DNA of 64,000 nucleotides from Allobosea robiniae (GCF_900102525.1 NZ_FNBZ01000007.1:62001-126000); one strand, 5' to 3'; counted from the first letter of the stretch, positions 1 to 8,661 are shown. The notes: a model not told the origin generated them from the letters alone. A program made the numbers and translations.

Positions 1-1
1 G

Positions 2-823
2 GTGCAGGCAGCCCAGCTTCTCGATGCGGGCTTCGCCTCCTGGGGCGGCACCGGCTACAGCGTCGCCTCGATGCCGCCGAGCGGCACCCGCGCGCCCAAT
101 ATCTGCGACGATGTGCGCCATCGCGGCGGCGGGGCCGCGCTCGCCGACGATGCCGATCTCTCCGGCCCGATCTCGGCCATGGCCACCGCCAATAGCGGCA
201 ACGAAGCCGATGGCGGGCGCTTTGCGACGGCGCTCTCCGCCCAGTCGGCCGCACCGGTCGCGAGCCGTTCCTCGCGCGGACGCATCACGCTGGGCCCGCG
301 CGCCCAGGTCTTCCCGATCCAGGTCTCCTTCGGCCGCTCGCCGGGCTCCGCTTCCGCCCCGCTCGCCGCCAATGCCACGGCGCAGCCGAGCTCGCGCGTC
401 GCCCGCGGTACCCCGACGATCGAGCCGGATGCTCCGGTCGCCGCCGGCCTCGCCATTCCCCCGACCCGTCGCACCGCTTCGAGCAACGGCGCGATCCCGC
501 GCGGCACAACCGCCTTCGCGCCCGCAAGCGCGCCGGTCCAGCCCTCGACCGATGCCTTCGAAGGCGGCCCGCTGCGCCTCCAGGGCGCCGTCCGGCCCGG
601 CGCCGCCAATACCGCGAGCCTGCGCCCCGGCGCGGCGGCCGGCATCAAGCCCGCCCCGCGCAAGGCGCAGGCCGCCAAGACCCAGCCGGCAAAGGCCCAG
701 CCGCTCAAGACCCCGCCGGCCCGCACCTTGCCGGCCAAGCCCAAGCCTTCCCAGGCTGCCGCGAAGCCGCCGGCGGCCAAGCCCGCAGCCGGAGCCAAGG
801 CCAAGCCCGGCAACGACGCCTGA
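2..823 (+). CDS. C-terminal part of a probable D-alanyl-D-alanine carboxypeptidase (5' end outside window)
   Basis: The reading frame is open from the left edge, so the true start lies upstream. The first residues (AAQLLDAGF, then PNICDDVR) resemble the end of the periplasmic serine D-Ala-D-Ala carboxypeptidases (PBP5/6 family) of Hyphomicrobiales, which trim peptidoglycan stem peptides. The catalytic domain is not in the window. About 250 residues of low-complexity Ala/Pro/Ser sequence follow, ending in a Lys-Ala-Pro-rich tail (repeated AKxQP/AKPxP units) that is strongly basic and probably disordered. It may contact the wall or DNA, but that is a guess. The next gene starts 8 bp after the stop, so co-transcription is possible. 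The family call rests on a short stretch and is moderate. Confidence 0.5.
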   Translation: MQAAQLLDAGFASWGGTGYSVASMPPSGTRAPNICDDVRHRGGGAALADDADLSGPISAMATANSGNEADGGRFATALSAQSAAPVASRSSRGRITLGPRAQVFPIQVSFGRSPGSASAPLAANATAQPSSRVARGTPTIEPDAPVAAGLAIPPTRRTASSNGAIPRGTTAFAPASAPVQPSTDAFEGGPLRLQGAVRPGAANTASLRPGAAAGIKPAPRKAQAAKTQPAKAQPLKTPPARTLPAKPKPSQAAAKPPAAKPAAGAKAKPGNDA

Positions 824-830
824 GGCCTGA

Positions 831-1742
831 TTGAACCCAGGCAGCCCTGACCGGGACCAAATCAGCGAGCGCCGGGGATTCGTCCTGGCGCTGGCTTCGG
901 CCGCTGCCTTCGGCACGAATATCGTCAGTGCCCAGATCGCCGGCCAGGCGGGCCTGAGCGGCCCGCTGCTCGTCTTCTACCGCGTTTTCCTGATGCTCGT
1001 CCTCGTCGGGGGAGCCGCTCTCTTCTGGCGTGGATCGCTGGCCCTGCGGCGCGGCGAGCGGCAGCCCGTGCTGCTCTTCGGCCTGGCGACGGCGCTGGTC
1101 GGCATCGCCTATCTCTCATCGGTCGCCTTCGTGCCCGTCTCGGTCGCGGCGGTGGTGTTCTACACCTTTCCGATCCTGATCGTTCTGGCCGAGCCGGTTC
1201 TGACCCCTGCCCCCTTCCGCGCCGACAGGCTGGCGGTCGCCCTCGCAGCCTTTCTCGGCATCGCCCTCGTCGTCGGGCCTGACCTGCACGGGCTCGATCC
1301 GCGCGGCCTGGCGCTCGCGATGCTGGCGAGCCTCAGTGCGGCCGCGCAGTTCTTCGCCGCTGCCCGCTGCGCGGAAACGCCGACCCTGCCCAAACTGTTC
1401 TGGTCGCATGTCGTCATCCTGCCGGTCGCGGCGCTGGTGCTGCTGGCGACCGGCGGCTTCCTGCCGCCACAGACCTTCCTGCTCGCGCCGATCGCCGTCG
1501 CCATCACCTATGGCGGCTATGTCGTCGGCTTCCTGTTCCAGATCCTGGCGCTCGCCCGCATCGCGCCGGGCCCGGCCGGGCTTGCCTTCTGCGCCGAGCC
1601 GGTCTTCGCCGTCATCATCGCCGCCGTCGTGCTCACTGAGCGGCTGGGCCCGCTGCAATATGCCGGCTGCGCCCTTGTCATCGCCGCCATCGCCACTAAT
1701 GTAATATTAGAACAAACGAGGCGGAGCACCGTGCCTGCCTAA
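831..1742 (+). CDS. EamA/DMT-superfamily permease
   Basis: A 303-residue inner-membrane protein made almost entirely of hydrophobic segments, consistent with ten helices in two EamA repeats (drug/metabolite transporter superfamily). The conserved pattern of a first helix ending near an FYR motif (LLVFYRVFL, about residue 50) is visible. Members export amino acids, metabolites or drugs; the substrate cannot be read from sequence. The start is a TTG at 831, 8 bp after the preceding stop; no better downstream start keeps the first helix whole. The stop is 14 bp before the COG0523 GTPase gene, so the two are probably co-transcribed. The last codons are locally AT-rich and contain a dyad described separately. 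Confidence 0.8.
   Translation: MNPGSPDRDQISERRGFVLALASAAAFGTNIVSAQIAGQAGLSGPLLVFYRVFLMLVLVGGAALFWRGSLALRRGERQPVLLFGLATALVGIAYLSSVAFVPVSVAAVVFYTFPILIVLAEPVLTPAPFRADRLAVALAAFLGIALVVGPDLHGLDPRGLALAMLASLSAAAQFFAAARCAETPTLPKLFWSHVVILPVAALVLLATGGFLPPQTFLLAPIAVAITYGGYVVGFLFQILALARIAPGPAGLAFCAEPVFAVIIAAVVLTERLGPLQYAGCALVIAAIATNVILEQTRRSTVPA
1696..1710. promoter_or_regulatory. AT-rich dyad upstream of the COG0523 gene (possible Zur-like site)
   Basis: CTAAT-GTAAT-ATTAG is a perfect 5-bp inverted repeat with a 5-bp spacer, in a 20-bp AT-rich island within the 3' end of the permease gene and about 47 bp upstream of the metallochaperone ATG. The left half (TAATGTAATA) resembles zinc-uptake-regulator sites of alphaproteobacteria. 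COG0523 genes are often Zur targets. The match is partial. Confidence 0.35.
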
Positions 1743-1756
1743 AGGCTCAGCGATTC

Positions 1757-2854
1757 ATGACCGGCGACCCTGCCCGCCCCCTCCCCGTTCCGCTCACCCT
1801 GCTGACCGGCTTCCTCGGCGCCGGCAAGACCACCTTGCTGAACCGCCTGCTGAAGGACCCGACGCTCGCCGGCACGCTCGTGCTCGTCAACGAGTTCGGC
1901 GAGATCGGCCTCGATCACCTGATGATCGAGGGCGTCGAGGAGAACATGATCCTCCTCGAATCCGGCTGCCTCTGCTGCACCATCCGCGACGATCTCATCG
2001 TCACGCTGGAGGACCTGCTGCGCGGGCGCGACAATGGCCGTATCGCGCCCTTCTCGCGCCTCGTCATCGAGACGACCGGCCTCGCCGACCCCGCGCCGAT
2101 CCTGAACGTCCTGATCAACCACCCCTATCTCGCGATGCGCTTCCGGCTCGACGGCGTCGTCACGCTGGTCGACGCGGTCAACGGCATGGCGACGCTCGAT
2201 GCGCATGAGGAGGCGCGGCGCCAGGTCGTCGCCGCCGACCGGCTCGTCCTGACCAAGACCGAGCTCGCCGCATCGGGGAGCCTGGCCGTCCTGCGCGAGC
2301 GTCTCGACGGGCTCAATCCGGGCATCGCTGTCCTGCGGTCGGACGCCCCCGCCACCGATCTGATCGGCGCCGGTCTCTACGATCTCGCGCAACAGCCCCA
2401 TGCCCTGCGCCACTGGCTGGCCGAAGACGCGTTGCCCGGCCACCACCATCATCACGACCACGATCACCACCATCATGGGCACGACCATGGCGATCGTCAG
2501 GACCCGCATGACGTCAACCGCCACGACGCCTCGATCCGCGCCTTCGTCCTGACCGCGGAGCAACCAGTCGCCCGCACCACCTTCGACCTGTTCTGGACCC
2601 TGCTGCGCTCGATCCACGGCCCACGCCTGCTGCGCTTGAAGGGGCTGGTGGACATCGCCGGCGAGCCCGGCCGCCCCCTGCTCGTCCATGCCGTTCAGCA
2701 GATCCTGCATCCGCCGATCCAGCTCGATGCCTGGCCGGATGCGGATCACCGCTCTCGCCTCGTCCTGATCGTCAAGGACGTCGAGGAGGACACCGTGCGC
2801 AAGCTCTGGTCCGCCTTCCTTGGTCAGGCATCCGCGCAGCCGCAGCCCGCCTGA
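1757..2854 (+). CDS. COG0523 (CobW/ZNG-type) GTP-dependent metallochaperone
   Basis: 365 residues. The N-terminal G3E GTPase domain has a Walker A motif GFLGAGKT at residues 18-25, the family-defining metal motif C71-L-C73-C74 in SGCLCC, and the switch/Walker B region around ETTGLADP. A histidine/aspartate-rich loop (about residues 229-247, runs of four to five His) separates it from the C-terminal CobW_C domain. Such proteins deliver zinc, cobalt or other metals to client enzymes using GTP. The His-rich loop and the absence of cobalamin genes favour the zinc-type branch over cobalt insertion by CobW itself. It sits directly behind the EamA permease. Which metal and which client are not visible. 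Confidence 0.88.
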   Translation: MTGDPARPLPVPLTLLTGFLGAGKTTLLNRLLKDPTLAGTLVLVNEFGEIGLDHLMIEGVEENMILLESGCLCCTIRDDLIVTLEDLLRGRDNGRIAPFSRLVIETTGLADPAPILNVLINHPYLAMRFRLDGVVTLVDAVNGMATLDAHEEARRQVVAADRLVLTKTELAASGSLAVLRERLDGLNPGIAVLRSDAPATDLIGAGLYDLAQQPHALRHWLAEDALPGHHHHHDHDHHHHGHDHGDRQDPHDVNRHDASIRAFVLTAEQPVARTTFDLFWTLLRSIHGPRLLRLKGLVDIAGEPGRPLLVHAVQQILHPPIQLDAWPDADHRSRLVLIVKDVEEDTVRKLWSAFLGQASAQPQPA

Positions 2855-2964
2855 CCTGTCGGCCCGTTTCTTGAACCCAAACCCCTGATCGATGAGGCGC
2901 GCCCGCGTGCCTTGCCATTCCGGCACAGCAACGCGCCGGAACGATCCAGCGAGGGTACGGGCAG

Positions 2965-4116
2965 ATGAGCACGATCACGGCTCTGGCAGCGACCGACGGC
3001 ACCGCGACCGCAGCCCGGCCATACCCGCCGCTTCCCCACCCGGATGCGGCGGTCTACAGCGAGCTGCGCGCGCTCGCCGCCTGCGAGAGCATCCGCCACG
3101 AATGGGCCGACCTCGCAAGCCGCGCCCTTGAAGCCAATCCCTGCCTCGAACCGGGCTTCGCGCTTGCAGCCGCCCAGCATCTCATCTCCTTCCGCAACGT
3201 CGAGCTGATGCTGCTCTGGCAGGGCGGTCCGGGCTCGGCGCAGCGCCGTCTCGTTGGGCTCATTCCCTGCCGGACGCAGCGCCATGTCTTCGCGTCCGAT
3301 ACGCTGGAAGGCTTCGCCGATCCGCGCCTGCTGAATGGCACGCCGCTGCTCGACCGCAGCTTCGCCGCGCCTGCTCTGGCCGCTTTCCTGCGTGACTGGC
3401 GCGGCCGCAGCCATGCCACAGGGGCGTTCTCTCTCTCGGGAATCGATCCCGCGGGCGCCTTCGCCACCGCGCTCGCGCGCGTCGCTGGCGGCCATGGCGT
3501 GACGGTCGGTTGGCAGCCGCTCATCGGCCGCAGGCTCGAGCTGCCACCCACCGCCCGCATCGCCGCCTCCGACGAGATCTTGCGGGACAAGGGCCGCCTG
3601 ATCCTTGCCGAAGCCACGAACCAGGTGGACCGGCGTGACGCCGTCGAGATTCTGCTGGCGATCGAGGCCTCGGGCTCGCGCGGCCGGGCCGGCAAAGCAA
3701 CGCTGCAGGACACCCGCGAGGTCGGATTCCTCCGCAGCATGAGCCGCGATCTCGGCCGGCAGAGGCTCTGCCGGATCGCCGTGCTGGTGCTGGACGACCG
3801 GCCGATCGCAGCGGCGCTCACGCTTGGAAAGGGCGCCTCCTGCTGGCTCTATCACGGCGTCGGCGACGAAGCCTTCGCAGCGCTGGAGCCCCTGCCGATG
3901 CTGCTCGCCATGATGCGCAAGGCGCAGCCCTCGCGGCAAATACTGCTGCCTGGCGGCCTGCCGCTCTTCGGCGCCCGCAACGAGGCCTTCGGCACGATCA
4001 GCCTCACCTGGCGCCGCCAGCAGCCCGCGCGCCGGCCGGCCGACCTCGCTGCCCGCATGCGCGAAAAGATCGGACGCGCGCTGTTCAGGCCTCGGCCCGC
4101 AGCAGTCGACGGATGA
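2965..4116 (+). CDS. GNAT-fold acyltransferase of the CelD/BcsL (BioF2-like) family
   Basis: A 383-residue soluble protein with no signal peptide. The central and C-terminal region (about residues 190-350, including the stretch around EVGFLRSM, RLCRIAVLVLDDRPIAA and the WLYHGVGDE block) has the pattern of the acetyltransferase_6/CelD-like GNAT group found in cell-surface polysaccharide and lipid contexts. The acyl donor and acceptor are unknown. The ATG at 2965 has a GAGGG-like ribosome site about 12 bp upstream. Its last 32 bp overlap the convergent acyl-CoA synthetase gene tail to tail. The preceding 110 bp intergenic stretch shows no clear signal. Confidence 0.65.
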   Translation: MSTITALAATDGTATAARPYPPLPHPDAAVYSELRALAACESIRHEWADLASRALEANPCLEPGFALAAAQHLISFRNVELMLLWQGGPGSAQRRLVGLIPCRTQRHVFASDTLEGFADPRLLNGTPLLDRSFAAPALAAFLRDWRGRSHATGAFSLSGIDPAGAFATALARVAGGHGVTVGWQPLIGRRLELPPTARIAASDEILRDKGRLILAEATNQVDRRDAVEILLAIEASGSRGRAGKATLQDTREVGFLRSMSRDLGRQRLCRIAVLVLDDRPIAAALTLGKGASCWLYHGVGDEAFAALEPLPMLLAMMRKAQPSRQILLPGGLPLFGARNEAFGTISLTWRRQQPARRPADLAARMREKIGRALFRPRPAAVDG

Positions 4117-5704
4117 TCTTGCCCGTCGTCGTCAGCGGCAGCTCGTCGCGGAAGGCGATCTCCCGCGGGTATTCATGCGCCGAAAGCCGCGCCCGCACGA
4201 AGTTCTGCAACTCCGAGACCAGGGCTTTCGAGCCGCGATAATCGGGCTTCAGGACGACGAAGGCCTTGACGATCTCGGTCCGCAGCGGATCGGGCTTGCC
4301 GACCGCCGCCGCCAGCGCCACCGCCGGATGCCGCAGCAGGCAATCCTCGATCTCGCCCGGCCCGATGCGATAGCCCGAGGAGGTGATGACGTCGTCGTCG
4401 CGGCCGATGAAGCGGACATAGCCATCCTCGTCCTGCACGCCCTCGTCGCCGGTCGTCATCCAGTCGCCGACGAACTTCGCCGCCGTCGCCTCCGGATTGC
4501 GCCAATATTCCAGGAACATTACCGGATCGGGCCGGCGCACGGCGATCTGGCCTTCCTCGCCGGCGGCGCAGACCGTGCCGTCCGGCCGGATGATCGCGAC
4601 CTCATGGCCCGGCACCGCCTTGCCGATCGCGCCCGGGCGGCTGACGCCGAGCGCCGCGCTCGAGGCGAGCACGAGGTTGCATTCGGTCTGGCCATAGGCC
4701 TCGTTGATGGTGAGGCCAAGTGCCTCGCGCCCCCATTCCAGGGTCTCGGCGCCGAGCGCCTCGCCGGCCGCAGCGACCGTGCGCAGGTTCAGGCGCCAGC
4801 GCCCCTGCGGGCTGCCCGCGCCGCGCATCATCCGGAGCGCGGTCGGCGGTACGAAGGCGTTGCGGATGCCGAGATCCTGGATCAGCCGATAGGCCTCCTC
4901 CGGCTCGAAGCGCGTCACCGGCCGCGCCACGACCGCGACTCCGAAATGCAGTGCCGGCAGCAGCATGTTGAGCAGGCCGCCGGCCCAGGCCCAGTCGGCC
5001 GGCGTCCAGGCGAGATCGCCCGGCTGCGGCATGAATTCATGGGGCATCTGCACGCCCGGCAGATGGCCGGGCAGGACACGGTGGCCATGCAGCGCGCCCT
5101 TCGGATTGCCTGTCGTGCCCGAGGTGTAGATCATCAGCGCCGGATCGTCCGGCGTCGTCTCTACGGCCGTGAAATCCGGGCTGCCTTCCGCCAGCAGCGC
5201 GTCCCAGCCTTCGACCGCGCCATCAGCACCATCGGTGGAAATGCGTAAGCCGAGCTCCGGCAGCGGCTGAGCGATCTGGCCGAGCTTCGCCAGCCCGGCG
5301 GCATTGGTCACCACGACCTTCGCAGCCGAGTCGGTCAGGCGATAGGCGAGCGCATCGACGCCGAACAGCGCCGCCAGGGGCACAGCGATGGCGCCGAGCT
5401 TATAGGCGGCGAGATGCGCCGTCAGCACCGCTCGCCCCTGCGGCAGCAGGATGGCGATGCGGTCGCCACGACCGACGCCGCGCACCCGCAGCGCATTGGC
5501 CAACCGGTTGGAATGCTCGCTCAGCCAGCCGAAGCTGACCGGACTCACCTGCCAGTCCTGCGACACCTCGATGATGGCCGGACGATCAGGCTCTGCAGCG
5601 GCCCAGCGGTCGCAGACGTCCACGGCGATGTTGTAGCGTTCCGGAATGCGCCAGCGGAAGCGCTCGCGCAACGCAGCGTAATCGGTCAGGTCTGGCAGGA
5701 TCAA
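4085..5704 (-). CDS. AMP-forming acyl-CoA synthetase
   Basis: 539 residues of the ANL superfamily. Seen: the AMP-binding P-loop YTSGTTGNPKG (about residues 193-203), the YGQTE adenine motif, the hinge region TTGDEG...GRDDDVI, and the C-terminal lysine motif PLTTTGKIIRR that positions the catalytic Lys. It activates a carboxylic acid with ATP and loads it onto CoA. The N-terminus (RFRWRIPERYNIA) resembles medium-chain/aryl acyl-CoA synthetases of the ACSM-like group. The substrate is not determinable. The start is TTG at 5704, chosen because the family begins just before the DYAALRERF block and no ATG is available. Its 3' end overlaps the convergent GNAT gene. Confidence 0.85.
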   Translation of the reverse strand: MILPDLTDYAALRERFRWRIPERYNIAVDVCDRWAAAEPDRPAIIEVSQDWQVSPVSFGWLSEHSNRLANALRVRGVGRGDRIAILLPQGRAVLTAHLAAYKLGAIAVPLAALFGVDALAYRLTDSAAKVVVTNAAGLAKLGQIAQPLPELGLRISTDGADGAVEGWDALLAEGSPDFTAVETTPDDPALMIYTSGTTGNPKGALHGHRVLPGHLPGVQMPHEFMPQPGDLAWTPADWAWAGGLLNMLLPALHFGVAVVARPVTRFEPEEAYRLIQDLGIRNAFVPPTALRMMRGAGSPQGRWRLNLRTVAAAGEALGAETLEWGREALGLTINEAYGQTECNLVLASSAALGVSRPGAIGKAVPGHEVAIIRPDGTVCAAGEEGQIAVRRPDPVMFLEYWRNPEATAAKFVGDWMTTGDEGVQDEDGYVRFIGRDDDVITSSGYRIGPGEIEDCLLRHPAVALAAAVGKPDPLRTEIVKAFVVLKPDYRGSKALVSELQNFVRARLSAHEYPREIAFRDELPLTTTGKIIRRLLRAEA

Positions 5705-5797
5705 AATAAACGTCCGGTGGGAGGCGCGGCACGATAGGCAGGCCGCTCCCGGCTGTCACCCGCGTCTTGCGTACCATCTCCCAGCGTAATGATGCGC

Positions 5798-6859
5798 TCA
5801 GAACATGCGTTCGCCGGCAGGAGGCAGATAGGCGTCGGTAAACGCATCGCCTGCCCGCGCCTTGTCACGGAAGCTCCCCGCCAGGACGAGCTGGTCCAGC
5901 GCCTGTGCCCAGCGCTCGCGGTCGATCCCACCCAGACCATGCGCGCGGACATACGGGGTCAGGATGTTGCGCTCGATCACGGCGGCGAGCTTGTCGCGCT
6001 CCACGTCGGCCTGGGCGCTCTCGTTGCGGCGCAGGACGGATTGCGCGCCAGCACCGGGATTGACCACGGTATCGCGGACGCCGCGCATGACGGCACGCAC
6101 GAGCCCGCGCACGGCATCCGGCTTGGCCGCGGCGAACTTGCCGGAGACGATCACCGCGCTGCCGTAGAGCAGCAGGCCGTGATCGGCCATGTCCATCAGC
6201 ACGATATCCTCGCCGGGCACGCCGCGCGCCTTCAACGAGACGGCGGTCGACGGGCCGAAGGCGAAGAGGGCATCGATCTCACCGGAAGCCAGCATCGGCT
6301 CGCGCACCGGCAGGCCGATGGTCTCGATCCGGATCTTGCTGTCGTCGATCTTGTTGAGGCTCTTGAAGATCGGCCATTGCGCGAAGCTCGCATCGATGCT
6401 GGCCGTGCCGAGCTTGCGGCCTTCGAGGCTCGTCGGGGCGGTCGTGATCCCCCGGCTCTTGCGGCCGATCACGGCATAGCCCGGCCGATCATGGATGATC
6501 ATCACCGCCTTGAGATCAGCGCTCGGATTCTCGTCGCGGAAGCGGATCAGCGCGTTGATATCGCCGAAGCCTGCATCCTGCGTGCCGGCGGCCAGGCGCT
6601 GCAGCATGGCGCGTGCGCCATTGCCCGGCTCGATCACGACATCGAGCCCTTCGGTGCCGAAATAACCCTTGTCCTGTGCCGCCAGGAACGGCGCCGTCAG
6701 CGCATCGAACCGGCGGTCCAGCGCGAAGCGGATAGCGGTGTTACCCTGCGCATGGGCCAGTCGGCCTCCGGCGAAACAGGCCGCCACGGCCCCGACCGCC
6801 AGCTGCCCAAAACCGCGCCGGCACAGGACAGAGGAGCGAGAGGGCGAAGCGATCGGCAT
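5798..6859 (-). CDS. ABC-type periplasmic binding protein, NMT1/SsuA/TauA type
   Basis: About 353 residues. An export signal (basic RRGFGQ start, hydrophobic core, cleavage near AHAQG) is followed by a two-lobed NMT1-like binding domain with the typical LAAQDKGYF and DAGFGDINALIRF patterns. Relatives bind sulfonates, nitrate, taurine or pyrimidine precursors for ABC importers. The frame extends to 7000, but the start at 6859 is preferred: it has GGAGG 7 bp upstream and gives a normal signal peptide. No permease or ATPase gene lies beside it, so it is an orphan or its partners are elsewhere. A dyad lies about 60 bp upstream. Confidence 0.8.
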   Translation of the reverse strand: MPIASPSRSSVLCRRGFGQLAVGAVAACFAGGRLAHAQGNTAIRFALDRRFDALTAPFLAAQDKGYFGTEGLDVVIEPGNGARAMLQRLAAGTQDAGFGDINALIRFRDENPSADLKAVMIIHDRPGYAVIGRKSRGITTAPTSLEGRKLGTASIDASFAQWPIFKSLNKIDDSKIRIETIGLPVREPMLASGEIDALFAFGPSTAVSLKARGVPGEDIVLMDMADHGLLLYGSAVIVSGKFAAAKPDAVRGLVRAVMRGVRDTVVNPGAGAQSVLRRNESAQADVERDKLAAVIERNILTPYVRAHGLGGIDRERWAQALDQLVLAGSFRDKARAGDAFTDAYLPPAGERMF

Positions 6860-6917
6860 GTCTGGCCTCCGGGCGCCATGCTGGTTGGGGCACGGCATAT
6901 CCGTGCGTCCAGTCTTG

Positions 6918-6938
6918 TTGACATCATAAGATGTTGAA
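6918..6938. promoter_or_regulatory. Dyad upstream of the NMT1-type binding-protein gene
   Basis: ACATC-ATAA-GATGT is a perfect 5-bp inverted repeat whose flanks (TTG at left, TGAA at right) extend it imperfectly. It stands in the only AT-rich patch of a 256-bp gap (6860-7115), 59 bp upstream of the chosen start, where an operator or promoter would be expected. The regulator is unknown. Confidence 0.35.
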
Positions 6939-7059
6939 ATGGCGTCAACACCGAAGAAGTTCCCTGGCAAAAACGCATTATCGGCGGTCCCAGGCCGCAT
7001 TTATCACCGCAGAGGCGAGCATTTCCCGCGCGTCGAGCGAGCAACGCCGCACCAAACAT

Positions 7060-7085
7060 GAAAAGAGGAGCCGCAAGGCCCCTCT
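7060..7085 (-). terminator. Rho-independent terminator after the Old Yellow Enzyme gene
   Basis: Read on the minus strand, AGAGGGGCC-TTGC-GGCTCCTCT forms a 9-bp stem (one G-U pair) with a tetraloop, followed immediately by TTTTC. It lies about 30 bp past the stop of the oxidoreductase gene. Confidence 0.75.
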
Positions 7086-7115
7086 CTCATCGCATCTCGC
7101 TTCGAGTGAAACGCC

Positions 7116-8216
7116 TCAGGCGGCGCGATAGCGCGCCAGCCAATGCGCATAGGGTGCCGGCAGGGTCGCCCAGGCCGGGTTCTCGACACCGAGCGCCTGC
7201 GCCGCCGCATAAGGCCAATGCGGATCGGCCAGCAGCGGCCGGCCCAGCGTCACCAGATCGACCTTGCCTTCCCGCACCAGCGCGTCGGCGTGCTCGGGCT
7301 TGCTGATGTACCAGCTCGTCGAGGCCGGCAGGCCGGTCTCGCGCCGCACCCGCTCGGCGACCGGCGCCAGGAAGGCCGGCCCCCACGGAATCTTCGCTTC
7401 ATTGGTCGAGAAGCCGACGCTGACATCGATGAAATCGAGCCCTTCGTCCTTCAGGCGTTTCACCAGCTCGATCGCCTCGGCGAGCGTCTCCTCGTCGCGC
7501 CCATCATATTCGATCACGCCGAGCCGGACGGAGAGCGGCCGGTTCTCCGGCCAGACCTTGCGCACGGCGGCCAGCGTCTCGATCAGGAAACGGCTGCGGT
7601 TCTCGAAGCTGCCGCCATAGGCGTCTTCGCGCTTGTTGGCATGGGTCGAGAGGAAGCTCTGCGCGAGATAGCCATGGGCGAAATGCAGCTTCAGCCACTG
7701 GATGCCGATGTCGCGGGCCCGCTCGGCCGCGGCGACGAAATCGCCGCGCACGCGCTCGATATCGGCCGTGGTCATCGCACGGGGCACACGCGGCAGCCCG
7801 CCGCCCTGTGCGACCGCCGAGGGCGCGATCGTCTCCCAGCCGCGCACGTCATTGGCCGGGATATGGTCGTCGCCTTCCCAGGGCAGGTTGGCGCTGGCCT
7901 TGCGCCCGGCATGGCCGATCTGGATGCCGGCGACCGCACCGGCCTTGCGCATCTCCGCGACGATCGGCGCCAGCGCCTCCGCCTGCCCGTCATTCCACAG
8001 GCCGAGGCAGCCAGGCGTGATCCGGCCTTCCGGCGAGACGCCGGTCGCTTCGATCACCACGAGGCCGGTACCACCACGTGCCAGCCCGGCGAGATGCGCC
8101 CGGTGCCATTCGTTGGCGACGCCGTCCTGTGCCATGTACTGGCACATCGGCGAGGCGATGATGCGGTTGCGGAGGGTGACGTCCTTCAGACTGAAGGGAT
8201 CGAACAGGCCAGGCAT
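7116..8216 (-). CDS. Old Yellow Enzyme family NADH:flavin oxidoreductase (YqjM/XenA-like)
   Basis: A 366-residue FMN-binding TIM barrel. Features: the N-terminal start (LFDPFSLKDVTLRNRI), SPMCQY with the redox-tuning cysteine typical of the YqjM/XenA class, IGHAGRKAS, the substrate-binding His pair in HFAHGYLAQSFLS, the YGGSFENR block, and the phosphate-binding GRPLLADP near the C-terminus. It reduces activated C=C bonds of enones, nitro compounds or other electrophiles with NAD(P)H. It is divergent from a small ArsR-type regulator with a perfect dyad between them, which suggests inducible control by an electrophile. A clear terminator follows it. Confidence 0.92.
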   Translation of the reverse strand: MPGLFDPFSLKDVTLRNRIIASPMCQYMAQDGVANEWHRAHLAGLARGGTGLVVIEATGVSPEGRITPGCLGLWNDGQAEALAPIVAEMRKAGAVAGIQIGHAGRKASANLPWEGDDHIPANDVRGWETIAPSAVAQGGGLPRVPRAMTTADIERVRGDFVAAAERARDIGIQWLKLHFAHGYLAQSFLSTHANKREDAYGGSFENRSRFLIETLAAVRKVWPENRPLSVRLGVIEYDGRDEETLAEAIELVKRLKDEGLDFIDVSVGFSTNEAKIPWGPAFLAPVAERVRRETGLPASTSWYISKPEHADALVREGKVDLVTLGRPLLADPHWPYAAAQALGVENPAWATLPAPYAHWLARYRAA

Positions 8217-8253
8217 GATGCGGCTCCACGCAGGTGGGTTTCTATGTTTCGAT

Positions 8254-8273
8254 AGTTCGATATTTTTCGAACT
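8254..8273. promoter_or_regulatory. Probable ArsR-type operator between the OYE and regulator genes
   Basis: AGTTCGA-TATTTT-TCGAACT is a perfect 7-bp inverted repeat with a 6-bp spacer. Related half sites (TTTCGAT at 8247-8253 and AGTTCAAAA at 8280-8288) flank it. It lies in the divergent 93-bp promoter region, as expected for a dimeric winged-helix repressor controlling both genes. Confidence 0.7.
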
Positions 8274-8309
8274 TTGGCAAGTTCAAAACCCTGTGATAGG
8301 CTGCCGGCC

Positions 8310-8615
8310 ATGCGACACGCCCGCCTACCCGCCTCCGAAGAGATCGCGCTCGAAGACGTCTTCCATGCCTTGAGCGATCCGTTTCGGCTCGAAGTCGTGC
8401 GCCGGCTGGCAGTGGAAGGTGAGCAGAGCTGCCAGGCTCTGGAGGGCGACCGGCCTAAATCCAGCGTCTCGCATCATTTCCGCGTCCTGCGCGAGGCCGG
8501 CCTGATCCGCACCCGCAACAAGGGCGTGAGCCGGATGAACGCCCTGCGTCGCGACGATATCGAGCAGCGCTTCCCCGGCCTGCTCGCTTGCGTCGTTCCC
8601 AAGTCAGGCGGTTGA
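8310..8615 (+). CDS. ArsR-family winged-helix transcriptional regulator
   Basis: 101 residues, essentially one HTH_20/ArsR winged-helix domain: VFHALSDPFRLEVVRRLA (helices 1-2), the recognition helix region SSVSHHFRVLREAGLI and the wing RTRNKGVS. No conserved metal motif (such as ELCVCDL) is present. The two cysteines (in QSCQA and LLACVV) might act as redox or electrophile sensors, but that is speculation. The ATG at 8310 is preferred over an in-frame upstream start at 8274 because the latter falls inside the operator. It probably represses the divergent oxidoreductase. Confidence 0.85.
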   Translation: MRHARLPASEEIALEDVFHALSDPFRLEVVRRLAVEGEQSCQALEGDRPKSSVSHHFRVLREAGLIRTRNKGVSRMNALRRDDIEQRFPGLLACVVPKSGG

Positions 8616-8661
8616 TCCGCAACCGGTTTCGCTTCGCCTGGCCTCACCCTATGTTCGCGCC

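Noticed and set aside
2441..2510. Repetitive cac/cat/gac codons that look like a tandem repeat
   Set aside because: This is the His/Asp-rich metal loop of the COG0523 protein, a known family feature, not a DNA repeat array.
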